From Sulfitobacter sp. DSM 110093 (GTDB lineage Bacteria; Pseudomonadota; Alphaproteobacteria; Rhodobacterales; Rhodobacteraceae), in NCBI RefSeq assembly GCF_022788715.1, contig NZ_CP085167.1:617001-681000 (forward strand): a DNA stretch of 64,000 nucleotides, read 5' to 3'. Below, one piece after another: positions 42,004 through 50,980 of the stretch. Both the position numbers and the translations under genes were made by a program. The notes below the pieces were generated by a model that saw nothing but the letters and a program-made list of their open reading frames with translations, searched no databases and was not told where the DNA came from. The first letter of the stretch is position 1, and each line of letters opens with the position of its first letter.

Positions 42004-44100
42004 ATGTCCTCTTCAAAACTCACTCATCTTCAACTGGGGCGCGGCTCTATCAAAACGGCGCTTTTGTGCTGCACGGCACTGGTGCCCGGGGCGCTATCCG
42101 CGCAAGAGACGTACCAATTGGATGATGTGATCCTTGAGGCAAGCGCGCAGAACTCGGGCGCGGCGGATGCGGAAACGGTTGTCGCCAACGAATTGAGCAG
42201 CGGCGGCAAGCTTTCGGGTGAGATCATCAACATCCCGGCCAGCGTCTCAGTCATCACCAGCCGCGAGATCGAAGCCCGCGGCGCGGACAGCGTGGAGCAG
42301 GTGTTGAACTACACCGCCGGTGCCACCACGGACAGCTATGGCGCGGATGACCGGTTTGACTATTTCATCCTGCGCGGGTTCGAGGCCTATACCTACCGTG
42401 ACGGCCTGACGCTGGGTGCAAACTTTGGTGCCGTCCGCGAAGAGCCTTTTGCCTTTGAACGTGTTGAAGTCATCAAGGGCGCGTCTTCCTCGACCTTTGG
42501 TCTGTCGGACCCCGGCGGCTCGGTTAACTATGTCACCAAAAGGCCGCGCGCCGAACGTTTCGGCACCGTCTACACATCGGTGGATTCTTACGGCAGCTTG
42601 GAAACCGGCGTAGATTTCGGCGACACATTGGATGAAGAGGGCACGCTTAGCTATCGCTTCACCGGCCTTCTGCGCAACGGTGAACTGGAATATCCCTATT
42701 CCGAGAATGATGAGTTGTTCGCGATGGGTGGCCTGACATGGCGGCCCTCCGATGCGTCAGAATTGACCGTGATCGTCGACCATCTTGACCGCGATTCAGT
42801 ACCGGGCAGCGGTGGCTTCCCAGCGGGCGGCGATTTTGACCGCGGCGACGTGTTCTATGGCGAACCTGACTACAACTATCGCGGCACCGACCGGACGACC
42901 GTCTCTGTGTTGGGCACGCATGACTTTGGCAATGGGCTGAGTTTTGGCGGCACCCTGCGCTATAGCGACAGTGAAGACGACTTTGGCTATGCCTATGTCA
43001 GCGACGGCACCCCGGATGATGACACCGTAGATCGCGCGTTCTTTGCCAGCGATGGCACCAGCGAGAACATGATCTCTGACTTGCATTTGACCTACGAAGG
43101 GTTCTTTGGCGGGGCGGCCAGCACCACCACTGCGGGGGTCGAATTCTCTTGGTCCGATGACACAGACAAACGCTATTACGGCGCGGCACCTTCGGTTGAT
43201 CTAGACAATCCAACCTACACTGGTCGCCCAACTGACGTTCCGATTTTTGCCGACCTCGACACCGAAACAGAAGGCAAGGCGCTTTATGTCCAGCAAGAGC
43301 TGAACTGGAACGAGCGTTTCATCGCTTCTTTCGGCCTGCGCCATGACTGGATCGACGTAACCGAGACGAACAACCTTGCGGGTACGGTCCAGACAAACGA
43401 CATCAGCGAAACGACAGGCCGGGCGGGCCTGACCTATAAGATCAAACCGAATATTGCGGTCTTTGGGAACTACGCGCAGTCGGTCGTGCCTGCAGGCTTT
43501 GGCGTTGAGCCGGAAGAGGGCGAGCAGTTCGAACTGGGCACCAAATGGCAACCGGCGGGCACCAATGCACTGTTGACGGCCTCGGTCTATGACCTGTCGA
43601 AAAGCAACATCACCCGCACCAACCCGGCGACCAACCTGCCGGAAACCATCGGTGAAATCGGCGTGCGCGGTATTGATCTGGAAGCCAAGGCCGAGGTCGG
43701 TGCCTATACCCTCACCGCCGCCTACAGCTATCTGGATGCCGAGATCAAAGAGAACGGCACATCCGGCAACGTGGGCAATCGCCCCGGTCTGGTGCCTGAA
43801 AACGTCGCTTCGATCTGGGCCAGCCGGACGTGGGAAAACCTTGGCCGCGGTGATCTGACCGTTGGTCTGGGCGCGCGGTTCAACAGCGGCTATTACTATA
43901 GCGACAGCAACACCGCAGGCGACACAGGTAGCTTTGTCGTGGTGGATGCCGCAGTGACCTATGACCTGTCCGAGCAGACATCGCTTTCGGCCAATGTCAC
44001 CAACCTGTTTGACGAAAAGCACACCTCCTACGGCGGTTTCTACGCTGACTTCTACAGCCCCGGCCGTGAAGTCACCGTGAAGCTGGCCCACAGCTGGTGA
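42004..44100 (+). CDS. TonB-dependent siderophore receptor
   Basis: 698 aa with signal peptide (cleavage near ALSAQETY). Plug domain: PASVSVITSREIEARGADSV, LRGFEAYTYRDGL, ERVEVIKGASSSTFGLSDPG, GSVNYVTKRP. The rest is a 22-strand-type barrel ending in aromatic Trp (VKLAHSW), with FGNYAQSVVPAGFGVEPEEG and TNLFDEKHTSYGGFY typical of siderophore receptors. It imports the ferric siderophore across the outer membrane for the ABC system upstream, using TonB. Own promoter with a shared operator-like site. Confidence 0.95.
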   Translation: MSSSKLTHLQLGRGSIKTALLCCTALVPGALSAQETYQLDDVILEASAQNSGAADAETVVANELSSGGKLSGEIINIPASVSVITSREIEARGADSVEQVLNYTAGATTDSYGADDRFDYFILRGFEAYTYRDGLTLGANFGAVREEPFAFERVEVIKGASSSTFGLSDPGGSVNYVTKRPRAERFGTVYTSVDSYGSLETGVDFGDTLDEEGTLSYRFTGLLRNGELEYPYSENDELFAMGGLTWRPSDASELTVIVDHLDRDSVPGSGGFPAGGDFDRGDVFYGEPDYNYRGTDRTTVSVLGTHDFGNGLSFGGTLRYSDSEDDFGYAYVSDGTPDDDTVDRAFFASDGTSENMISDLHLTYEGFFGGAASTTTAGVEFSWSDDTDKRYYGAAPSVDLDNPTYTGRPTDVPIFADLDTETEGKALYVQQELNWNERFIASFGLRHDWIDVTETNNLAGTVQTNDISETTGRAGLTYKIKPNIAVFGNYAQSVVPAGFGVEPEEGEQFELGTKWQPAGTNALLTASVYDLSKSNITRTNPATNLPETIGEIGVRGIDLEAKAEVGAYTLTAAYSYLDAEIKENGTSGNVGNRPGLVPENVASIWASRTWENLGRGDLTVGLGARFNSGYYYSDSNTAGDTGSFVVVDAAVTYDLSEQTSLSANVTNLFDEKHTSYGGFYADFYSPGREVTVKLAHSW

Positions 44101-44108
44101 GCCTCAAG

Positions 44109-44141
44109 CGCGGCACCACCCTCGTGTGCCGCGTTTTTTTT
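44109..44141 (+). terminator. Terminator/attenuator between receptor and reductase genes
   Basis: CGCGGCAC, 9-nt loop, GTGCCGCG, then eight Ts. A full rho-independent terminator only 8 bp after the receptor stop and about 20 bp before the next start, so the downstream reductase is probably expressed by read-through at a lower level. Confidence 0.85.
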
Positions 44142-44159
44142 GACCGGGAGGAGCCTCAG

Positions 44160-45203
44160 ATGACCATCGCCAAAGCCAAGACCACAATCCCCCTCGACGC
44201 CCCTCAGGAGATGCTCTCGCAGATCCTGTCGCATCTCGTCGATGATCACGGCATGGTTTTCCGCGCCAAAGGTGCAACCGGCCATGTGTTTGAACAAGAC
44301 GGCTACCGCGTGGAATTTGACCTTCGCCCGCGCGGGTTGGAAGTGAACCTCCAAGCGCCCGGTGAAAACGCCATGCAATTCTCGAAAGAGGGCATGGTGC
44401 ATCATGTTGCAGAATTTGATCCGTTGCTGGCCGAGCGTATCCGCTGGCAGGGGATATCTCAGGAGGCGGGTGTTGCGCCGCAGAACTTCCGGCTGCTGAC
44501 TGTTTTGAACAGCGATATCCTGTTCGAGGGGATGCAGCGCGTTACCCTGCATTACCCTGACATTGCTACGCTTGCTGCGCAGGGGCTGCATCTGCGGTTG
44601 ATCCTACCGCGCGATCCCAGCCGCACGCCGATTTGGCCCGTGATGGGCGCAAATGGCGCGCCGGTCTGGCCCAAAGGCGCGGATGAGCTGCACGCGCGCT
44701 ATGTCACGCTCAAGAACATCCGCCCGGAGTGCGAAGAGGTCGACATCGACGTGGTGCGCCATGGCTCTGGTCTGATCTCGCAATGGGCGCAGAACGCGAT
44801 TGCGGGCCAAAAGATTGGCGCTATGGGCCCGGTGGGGATCAGCGCCTTGCCCCAAGCGTCATCGTATTTTCTAGCCGCAGATGGCACGGGCCTGCCCGCC
44901 GTTGCGCAGCTTTTGGCGCGTCTGCCAGAGGGTGCCGTGGGCGATGTGGTGGCCGCCCTGCCGCGCGGTGTGTCCTATCGAGACTACCTGCCAAAGACCA
45001 AGTTGCGGGTTCACGCCCTCCCACCAGCAGAATTCGAAACTGCCGTTCTTGGTCACGCGCAGGCGCTGACCGATGACGGTTTGGGCTATGCCTTTTTTGC
45101 CGGAGAGTTTCAGAACGCCCAGCAGTTGCGCGGCCATTTCAAAACTACGCTCGGCATGGATAAGACCCGGCAGATTTGCACAGCTTACTGGCGGCGAACC
45201 TAA
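44160..45203 (+). CDS. Siderophore-interacting protein (ferric reductase) with DUF2218 N-terminus
   Basis: 347 aa from ATG 44160 (GGGAGGAG 8 bp upstream). N-terminal DUF2218 region (about 1-90), then a ViuB-type FAD-binding reductase: RLLTVLNSDILFEGMQRVTL, LHLRLILPRD, RYVTLKNIRPECEEVDIDVV and SSYFLAADGTGLPAVAQLL. Ends QICTAYWRRT, typical of the family. Releases iron from imported siderophore by reduction in the cytoplasm. Lies behind the receptor terminator. Confidence 0.92.
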   Translation: MTIAKAKTTIPLDAPQEMLSQILSHLVDDHGMVFRAKGATGHVFEQDGYRVEFDLRPRGLEVNLQAPGENAMQFSKEGMVHHVAEFDPLLAERIRWQGISQEAGVAPQNFRLLTVLNSDILFEGMQRVTLHYPDIATLAAQGLHLRLILPRDPSRTPIWPVMGANGAPVWPKGADELHARYVTLKNIRPECEEVDIDVVRHGSGLISQWAQNAIAGQKIGAMGPVGISALPQASSYFLAADGTGLPAVAQLLARLPEGAVGDVVAALPRGVSYRDYLPKTKLRVHALPPAEFETAVLGHAQALTDDGLGYAFFAGEFQNAQQLRGHFKTTLGMDKTRQICTAYWRRT

Positions 45204-45210
45204 GGGCTGA

Positions 45211-46137
45211 TTAGCTCCACGGCCCGGCGTCACCCCGTCTGCCGATTTTGGGAATCCGGCTGCGGGTTGTTGTAGGCTTGGGCTGCTGCACTTCTACGGA
45301 GCTGCCGCCGGGCGTCATCGCCCGCAGGGCAGCGATGCGATTTTCGGTCGCCGGGTGGGTCGCGAACAGGCTGTCATGCTTATGCGCGTGCAGGGGGTTG
45401 ATGATGAACATATGTGCCGTGGCGGGATTACGCTCGGCGGCATGATTGTCGATCCGCGCGGCGCCCATTGCGATCTTCTCAAGCGCAGAGGCAAGCCACT
45501 GCGGATTGCCACAAATCTCGGCCCCGGCCTTGTCGGCGGCGTACTCGCGGGTCCGGCTAATCGCCATTTGCACCAGCGCTGCGGCCATGGGCGCCAGGAA
45601 CATCATCATCAACGTGCCGATGATCCCCATCCGCTCCCGCGCGCCGCCAAAGAACAGTGCGAAGTTCGCCAGCATCGAAATCGCACCGGCGAAGGTGGCC
45701 GTCACGGTCATGATCGCGGTATCATGGTTGCGAATATGGGCCAACTCATGCGCGATCACGCCAGCCAGTTCTTCCCGGCTGAGGCTTTGCATCAGCCCTT
45801 TAGTCACCGCCACGGCAGCATTGGCCGGGTTGCGCCCGGTGGCAAAGGCGTTGGGCTGCGGCGTGTCGATCAGATAGACTTTGGGTTGAGGCAGCCCGGC
45901 GTTGCGGGCGAGCTCAGCCGTCATGGCATAAAGCCCATTTCGATCATTGGGAGAGACAGGCTGCGCGTTGTGCATCTTCAGCACTAAGCGGTCGGAGTTC
46001 CACCACGTAAAAACGTTCATCCCCGCCGCCACGACCAGCGCGATCAGCGCACCGCCCGATCCGCCAATCAGGTAGCCGACCCCCATGAAAAGCGCGGTCA
46101 TCGCCGCCATCAGCATTGCTGTCTTTACATAGCCCAT
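45211..46137 (-). CDS. htpX: HtpX-type zinc metalloprotease
   Basis: 308 aa, M48 family. Two N-terminal helices (about 5-45), zinc site [10 protein letters not shown] at 130-139 (HExxH), two further helices (about 140-190), and the third ligand region [10 protein letters not shown]. HtpX degrades misfolded inner-membrane proteins. The C-terminal tail (about 275-308) is basic and poorly conserved. Convergent with the siderophore reductase, 7 bp between stops. Confidence 0.95.
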   Translation of the reverse strand: MGYVKTAMLMAAMTALFMGVGYLIGGSGGALIALVVAAGMNVFTWWNSDRLVLKMHNAQPVSPNDRNGLYAMTAELARNAGLPQPKVYLIDTPQPNAFATGRNPANAAVAVTKGLMQSLSREELAGVIAHELAHIRNHDTAIMTVTATFAGAISMLANFALFFGGARERMGIIGTLMMMFLAPMAAALVQMAISRTREYAADKAGAEICGNPQWLASALEKIAMGAARIDNHAAERNPATAHMFIINPLHAHKHDSLFATHPATENRIAALRAMTPGGSSVEVQQPKPTTTRSRIPKIGRRGDAGPWS

Positions 46138-46218
46138 CTTGGTCTCTCGCGGTTGTCTGTTGTAAAGGAAATATGGGTCGATTTACGCAGGGTGCAAGGC
46201 AGGCGGCGGCAGAGGAGG

Positions 46219-46458
46219 CTAGTTGTCGAGATCACCGTCATCGGGTGTCGTGTGTAGGTAGATATGGCCGATCCTGCGGATCAGCGGAATGTTCACAAAG
46301 GCAACGATGGCTGCGGCAATCCCAAGACGGCTGAGGACGCTCAGCGGCATGGGGTCGTCTCCTTTGGCATAAATCAGCACCACGAAGGTCACCACCAGAA
46401 ACCAAATGGCGAGGCTTATCAGCATGCGGCGCAGGGGGTGTTTTGGTGTTTCGGTCAT
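46219..46458 (-). CDS. Small membrane protein, unknown function
   Basis: 79 aa from ATG 46458 (MTETPKHPLRRML); an ATG six codons upstream is possible. Two membrane helices (about 12-30 and 44-60). The long upstream extension of the frame overlaps the neighbouring gene and is not believed. No family recognised with certainty. About 80 bp upstream of htpX on the same strand. Confidence 0.65.
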   Translation of the reverse strand: MTETPKHPLRRMLISLAIWFLVVTFVVLIYAKGDDPMPLSVLSRLGIAAAIVAFVNIPLIRRIGHIYLHTTPDDGDLDN

Positions 46459-46529
46459 GGCCGCCTCAGATTGCATGCTCAGTGGCACTATTCCGAGGGG
46501 GTGGGTGATCTTCAAGGGCGATCTATAAA

Positions 46530-46558
46530 GCGGCCCCGGATGAAAACCCGTGGGCCGC
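46530..46558 (-). terminator. Possible terminator after the DUF6552-like gene
   Basis: GCGGCCC and GGGCCGC form a 7-bp GC stem with a 15-nt loop just past the 82-aa gene stop on the minus strand, followed by TTTATAG. Confidence 0.4.
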
Positions 46559-46565
46559 CTGCGTA

Positions 46566-46814
46566 TCACTGGCTCGCCATCCCCGCCAGCATCGCGGCCA
46601 TGGCGACAAGGTGCACCAGCGTAATCGCCCGATCTTTCCAAAGAACACCGACGATCAGCCAGCCCAGAACCCCCACCACAAAGAGGTAGAGGTTCCATGG
46701 CGTCCAGCCAAAGCCGGTGGCGGCATAGCCGAGGATCTGGATCACCGAAGCCACCCATTTGACCCAGAACGCCAGTTGCGCCGGGGCTGCGCGCGCGATT
46801 GCCTCAGACGCCAC
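46566..46814 (-). CDS. Small membrane protein (DUF6552-like)
   Basis: 82 aa with two or three membrane helices: WVKWVASVIQILGYAATGFG, YLFVVGVLGWLIVGVLW and LVHLVAMAAMLAGM. The pattern is like the DUF6552 proteins found in Rhodobacterales; function unknown. Its start overlaps the SDR stop by 11 bp, so the two are probably co-transcribed. Confidence 0.7.
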   Translation of the reverse strand: MASEAIARAAPAQLAFWVKWVASVIQILGYAATGFGWTPWNLYLFVVGVLGWLIVGVLWKDRAITLVHLVAMAAMLAGMASQ

Positions 46815-47508
46815 GGGTCAGCCCACCATCAATGCGCCAGTTCTGCCCGGTGACATAGGCTCCGCCTTCGGAAGCGAGCCAGCCGATCAGCGAAGACACT
46901 TCGGCCTCGGTTCCGTAGCGCCCCATGGGAATGCGCGCCCGGCGGTCTTCGGTCTCGGGCAGACTGTCGATAAAGCCCGGCAGGACGTTGTTCATGCGAA
47001 TGTTCTGGCCCGCGTATTGATCTGCGTAGAGCTTGGTGAAACCCGCGAGACCGGCGCGGAAAACGCCGGAGGTGGGGAAGAGCGGATCCGGCTCAAAGGT
47101 GGCAAATGTTGAGATATTGATAATCGCGCCGCCGCCCTGCGCCGCCATGATCGGTGTCACCAGGCGGGTGGGGCGGATCACGTTCATCAGGTAGACATCC
47201 AGTCCGCCGTGCCAGTCTTCATCGGTTATTTCTAGAATGTCGCCCTTTGGCCCGTGCCCGGCAGAGTTTACCAACACGTCAACGCGGCCCCAGCGGTCCA
47301 TCGCGCCGTCCACCAATTGGGCCAGAGCCTCCTGCGACTGGTTCGAGCCGGTGATGCCAAAGCCACCCAATTCTGTGCCGAGCGCCTCTCCCTTGCCGGA
47401 GGAGGAAAGCACGCCGACCTTGAAGCCATCAGCGGCCAGTTTGCGGGCCGCTCCAGCGCCCATGCCGCTGCCGCCTGCGGTGATAAGTGCTACTTTTTCT
47501 GCTGTCAT
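46804..47508 (-). CDS. SDR-family oxidoreductase with atypical active site
   Basis: 234 aa. Cofactor motif TAGGSGMGAGAARKLA, NSAGHGPKGD, and the C-terminal VTGQNWRIDGGLTRGV of classical SDRs. In place of the catalytic YxxxK, the aligned region reads FPTSGVFRAGLAGFTKLYAD, giving SxxxR. The fold should bind NAD(P), but normal SDR catalysis is doubtful. Divergent from a LysR regulator, which probably controls it. Confidence 0.85.
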   Translation of the reverse strand: MTAEKVALITAGGSGMGAGAARKLAADGFKVGVLSSSGKGEALGTELGGFGITGSNQSQEALAQLVDGAMDRWGRVDVLVNSAGHGPKGDILEITDEDWHGGLDVYLMNVIRPTRLVTPIMAAQGGGAIINISTFATFEPDPLFPTSGVFRAGLAGFTKLYADQYAGQNIRMNNVLPGFIDSLPETEDRRARIPMGRYGTEAEVSSLIGWLASEGGAYVTGQNWRIDGGLTRGV

Positions 47509-47625
47509 CGGATATACTCCATAAAATGTGCAGCGGTTGTGCTGTCTGTGCTAGCTCTGTATTTAAGTCTGACACCCTGATGCGGCCAGCCAGATGCGCT
47601 GTCGCGTGAGTGTAGGAAATCTATT

Positions 47626-48513
47626 GTGTCTAGTGAGACTTCTCTGCCGCCGCTAAATGGGCTGCGCGCCTTTGCAGCGGCGGGCCGTCATATGAATTTC
47701 CGCGCCGCCGCGGAGGAGTTGGGCGTGACCCAAGGGGCCGTGGCGCAGCAGGTGCGCGGATTGGAAGATCACCTTGGCCTGCGCTTGTTCCTGCGTGAGC
47801 CGCGCGGCCTTGCCTTTACCGAAGAGGGGCGCGCCTTTCATGCCTCTGTGTCGCGCGCTTTCGAGCAGTTGCTCGAGGCAACGGATGCCCTACGCATTGC
47901 GCCCGCGCGGGTGACCGTCAGCGTGACGCCGACTTTTGCCTCAAAATGGTTAATCCCCCGTCTGTCAGACTTTACCGACGCGCATCCCGGCATTGACCTG
48001 CGGATCACTGCGACAGACCGGGTCGCCAGCTTTCATGCAGACGGGATCGACCTTGCCGTGCGCCAAGCCCGCCCGCCGTTCGGGGCAAGCCTGCGCGCAG
48101 ATTTGCTGTTCGCGCAGGAGGTCGTGGCGGTTTGTTCGCCCAACCTTCAGGCCAGTGGTGACCCACTAAAGGCAGCGGATGTGTCGTGCCTGACCTTGCT
48201 GCACGACACGCATGACCTATGGCCCCGTTTCACGCAGGAGGCTTTTGGTCACACCGCCAAACCGGCGCGGGCTCTGCGATTCAATCAAACGACGCTAAGC
48301 CTTGATGCGGCTTTGGCAGGGCAGGGGGTGGCGCTGGCGAGCCGCTTTTTGGTGCAGCGCGATCTTGATGCCGGGCGTTTGGTCTGCCCGTTTGCGCATG
48401 TGCTGGAAGGTGGGTTGGATTTCTACCTGCTCACCCCGCGGCAAGGTGTCTCAAGCGCTGCGATTATCGTGCGTGATTGGCTTTGCGCCGTCGCAGAACG
48501 TGAGGCGGTCTAG
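47626..48513 (+). CDS. LysR-family transcriptional regulator (GcvA-like)
   Basis: 295 aa from GTG. N-terminal winged HTH: LNGLRAFAAAGRHMNFRAAA, ELGVTQGAVAQQVRGLEDHL, FLREPRGLAFTEEGRAFH. C-terminal substrate-binding domain with VSVTPTFASKWLIPRLSDF, typical of GcvA/AmpR-type members. Divergent from the SDR gene with a 117-bp shared gap, the usual arrangement of a regulator and its target. Ends overlapping the GntR gene stop by 4 bp. Confidence 0.92.
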   Translation: MSSETSLPPLNGLRAFAAAGRHMNFRAAAEELGVTQGAVAQQVRGLEDHLGLRLFLREPRGLAFTEEGRAFHASVSRAFEQLLEATDALRIAPARVTVSVTPTFASKWLIPRLSDFTDAHPGIDLRITATDRVASFHADGIDLAVRQARPPFGASLRADLLFAQEVVAVCSPNLQASGDPLKAADVSCLTLLHDTHDLWPRFTQEAFGHTAKPARALRFNQTTLSLDAALAGQGVALASRFLVQRDLDAGRLVCPFAHVLEGGLDFYLLTPRQGVSSAAIIVRDWLCAVAEREAV

Positions 48514-49166
48514 CCCTTTTCGTTTGCCTTAAGCCGCAGAAAGCTATCTTCCCCGGCAAGCACATAGCGCAGCAACAAAAGTTCGACCTTGGCCGCGTCC
48601 CGTTCGACAAAGGCGCGCAGCATGTCGCGTTGCAGATCGACGAGCGTTTCATGCGCGGTGGCATCACGGAGCGTGGCCATGCGAACCGCCTGAATCTGCG
48701 CCATATAGCGTAGGATGGTGTCGCGCAGTTCGATATTTGGCACCGCCATAATCCAAGTGCGGCGGATGTCTTCGGAGGCGGCGTAAAGGTTTTCGATCTC
48801 GCCGGTCTCTAACGTACGTTCGGCTTGCTCCACCGCACGGGTGAGGGTCGCTAGGTCGTCTCCGGTCAGTTGATTGGTCGCCAGTGCTGCGGCGCGGGGC
48901 TCTAACAGGCGTCGGAGTTCGAAAATCTCGCAAATTTGCCGCATCGAGAGGTTCGGCAAAGTGAAGCCGCGTGTTGTACTATCAAGGTAACCTTCGTGAG
49001 AGAGGCGCATCAGCGCGTCACGCACCGGCATGCGCGAGACGTTGAACTCTTCCGCAACAGCCGTGTCGACAAAGCGTTCGCCGTGGCCAATCTCCCCCCG
49101 CTGGATGCGCCCAAGGAAGATGTCGTAGATCTGATCTTTCATATGGCGTTTGGCTGGGCGAGACAT
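48510..49166 (-). CDS. GntR-family regulator (FCD subfamily)
   Basis: 218 aa. Winged HTH (about 5-70) with GERFVDTAVAEEFNVSRMPV and RDALMRLSHEGYLDSTTRG, then a helical FCD ligand domain (EIFELRRLLEPRAAALA). FCD ligands are usually small carboxylates bound with a metal, but the usual His ligands are not all obvious. Divergent from the ABC binding-protein gene, with palindromes in the shared gap. Confidence 0.92.
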   Translation of the reverse strand: MSRPAKRHMKDQIYDIFLGRIQRGEIGHGERFVDTAVAEEFNVSRMPVRDALMRLSHEGYLDSTTRGFTLPNLSMRQICEIFELRRLLEPRAAALATNQLTGDDLATLTRAVEQAERTLETGEIENLYAASEDIRRTWIMAVPNIELRDTILRYMAQIQAVRMATLRDATAHETLVDLQRDMLRAFVERDAAKVELLLLRYVLAGEDSFLRLKANEKG

Positions 49167-49208
49167 CCGTACCCCCTGAAAAAAGTATTCAATTTAATGT
49201 CGATCATG

Positions 49209-49278
49209 CGTAAATAATACGCTTATAGCTAGGTACAATTTTGCAAACAGCGAAAATTTAATTGTATTCGTATACGAA
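49209..49278. promoter_or_regulatory. Candidate GntR operators
   Basis: GCGTA-AATAA-TACGC (49209-49223), and a perfect 12-bp palindrome TTCGTATACGAA at 49267-49278. Both lie in the AT-rich gap between gntR and the binding-protein gene, as expected for operators controlling both. Confidence 0.5.
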
Positions 49279-49339
49279 AGCTGGCAGCCATATGGCGAAA
49301 CTTGCCGCACTGCGCGGGGATGTTCACAGGGAGAAAAAC

Positions 49340-50149
49340 ATGAATCTGAAGAAAAATCTGATCGTTGGCCTCACCGTTGCGGCCCTCACGACATTGACTG
49401 GCGTTTCTGCGATGGCGCAGGATGTGCTGCAAATCGGCTCTTACCCGGCGAACCCGCCGTGGGAATTCAAGAACGAAGCTGGTGAATTTGAAGGCTTTGA
49501 GGTCGATATCATCAACGAAGTCGCCGCCCGCCTTGGCACGACGACTGAGATCAAGGGCCTCGACTTTCGCGCGCTGTTTGTCGCCACGGCATCGGGCCGG
49601 GTGGATGCGGTTATTTCATCGCTGACCATTACCAACGAGCGGCTAGAGGCGCAGTCCTTTACGCAACCCTATTTCTCGGGCGCGCTTGGGGTGGGTACTA
49701 AGGCCGACGCGGGGATCGCTGATCTTGATGGGCTGGAAGGCAAGCGTGTTGGTTCCATCGCGACCTCCTTTCCCGAAAACTGGTTGAAGGAACGTGAGGC
49801 CGAGTTGGGTTATAAATCTTATTCCAGCTATGACACCACGGCCAACATGCTGACCGATCTGCGCAGCGGCCGTATTGATGCCGCCGTGAACGATATCGTC
49901 AGCCTGCGCTATGCCTTTGCCCAGCCAACGATGCAGGGTCTTCAAGTGTCGGTCGAAATTCCTACAGGCGATAAATTTGCGATCATGCTGCCAAAAGGAT
50001 CTGAGCATCTGGAGCCGATCAACAATGCGATCTCTTCGATGAAAGAAGACGGCACCATGGCCACGCTTTATGAAAAATGGCTTGGCGTGGCCCCGGCCGA
50101 GGGTAGCCTTGCGGTGACGCCGTTGCCGGTGCCGACCTCTGCTGACTGA
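49340..50149 (+). CDS. Amino-acid-type ABC transporter substrate-binding protein
   Basis: 269 aa from ATG 49340 (GGGAG upstream; the longer frame from 49262 lacks an immediate signal peptide). Signal peptide to about residue 26 (VSAMAQDV). SBP family 3: YPANPPWEFKNEAGEFEGFE, DIINEVAARLG, AVISSLTITNERLEAQSFTQ and GKRVGSIATSF. Binds a polar amino acid or related compound. Upstream palindromes suggest GntR control; a hairpin separates it from the permease. Confidence 0.92.
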   Translation: MNLKKNLIVGLTVAALTTLTGVSAMAQDVLQIGSYPANPPWEFKNEAGEFEGFEVDIINEVAARLGTTTEIKGLDFRALFVATASGRVDAVISSLTITNERLEAQSFTQPYFSGALGVGTKADAGIADLDGLEGKRVGSIATSFPENWLKEREAELGYKSYSSYDTTANMLTDLRSGRIDAAVNDIVSLRYAFAQPTMQGLQVSVEIPTGDKFAIMLPKGSEHLEPINNAISSMKEDGTMATLYEKWLGVAPAEGSLAVTPLPVPTSAD

Positions 50150-50160
50150 CAAAACCAAAG

Positions 50161-50189
50161 CCGCAAACCGGGTAGTACCCGGTTTGCGG
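50161..50189 (+). promoter_or_regulatory. Intercistronic hairpin between binding protein and permease
   Basis: Perfect 13-bp stem CCGCAAACCGGGT / ACCCGGTTTGCGG with loop AGT, 11 bp after the binding-protein stop. No T run. Such hairpins usually protect the upstream message and keep the binding protein in excess of the permease. Confidence 0.75.
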
Positions 50190-50236
50190 TCCTGTGGCTG
50201 GCCCGGCCTCCTGCGATCAAACTGACGGAATGCGCT

Positions 50237-50908
50237 ATGGAAATCCTCGATATCTTTTTCAATCTCGACGTGATGCGCCGTGCTTTCCCCATTCTGATGC
50301 GTGGGCTGGTGAACACCATTCTGCTGGGTTTTTCGGCCATTTTCTTTGGTGGCATTCTTGGTGTGCTGGTCTGTCTGGTGCGGCTCTATGCGGCCAAACC
50401 GTTCCGGCTGCTTGCGGTTCTGTATACGGATATCTTCCGTGCCATTCCGGTGTTGGTGGTGCTGATCCTCGTCTATTACGCTCTGCCTTTTGCCGGGATC
50501 GTCTTTTCCTCATTCGTGGCGGCGACCATTGCGCTGGCGCTGGTGCTTGCAGCCTATACGGCCGAGGTCGTGCGCGCCGGGATCGAAGCGGTGCCGCGCG
50601 GCCAGTTCGAGGCCTGCGATGCGCTTGGCCTGTCCTTTGTTACCACCATGCGCAAGGTAATCCTGCCGCAGGCGTTTCGTATGATGATCCCGCCGCTGGC
50701 GTCCTATGCCGTGGCGATCATGAAAGACACCTCGCTTGCGTCAGTCGTGGCGATGGATGATTTGCTAAAGCAAGCCACCGATGCGCAGGCGCTTTTTGCG
50801 AACCCCACGCCGCTGCTGTTGGCCGCGCTGATCTATATCGCGATCCTTTGGCCGATGGTGCGTTTCACCGGTTGGCTAGAGCAGCATTACAAGCGCGGCT
50901 TTCGCTGA
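50237..50908 (+). CDS. Amino-acid ABC transporter permease (HisM/GlnP-like)
   Basis: 223 aa with five or six helices. RGLVNTILLGFSAIFFGGIL, YTDIFRAIPVLVVLILVYYA, and the EAA loop EACDALGLSFVTTMRKVILP typical of polar amino-acid permeases. No ATP-binding subunit follows in this cluster, so it must share one encoded elsewhere. Followed after 72 bp by the aminotransferase gene. Confidence 0.92.
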   Translation: MEILDIFFNLDVMRRAFPILMRGLVNTILLGFSAIFFGGILGVLVCLVRLYAAKPFRLLAVLYTDIFRAIPVLVVLILVYYALPFAGIVFSSFVAATIALALVLAAYTAEVVRAGIEAVPRGQFEACDALGLSFVTTMRKVILPQAFRMMIPPLASYAVAIMKDTSLASVVAMDDLLKQATDAQALFANPTPLLLAALIYIAILWPMVRFTGWLEQHYKRGFR

Positions 50909-50980
50909 CGCCTTCGCCCAAATTTTCAATAATTCTAGTGCCCCGCGCCCCTGCGCGGCCCACACCCTACGGAGATTACA

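Noticed and set aside
46219..46758. 179-aa version of the small membrane protein
   Set aside because: The first 100 residues read out of frame through the neighbouring gene and its terminator; the 79-aa version has the membrane helices.
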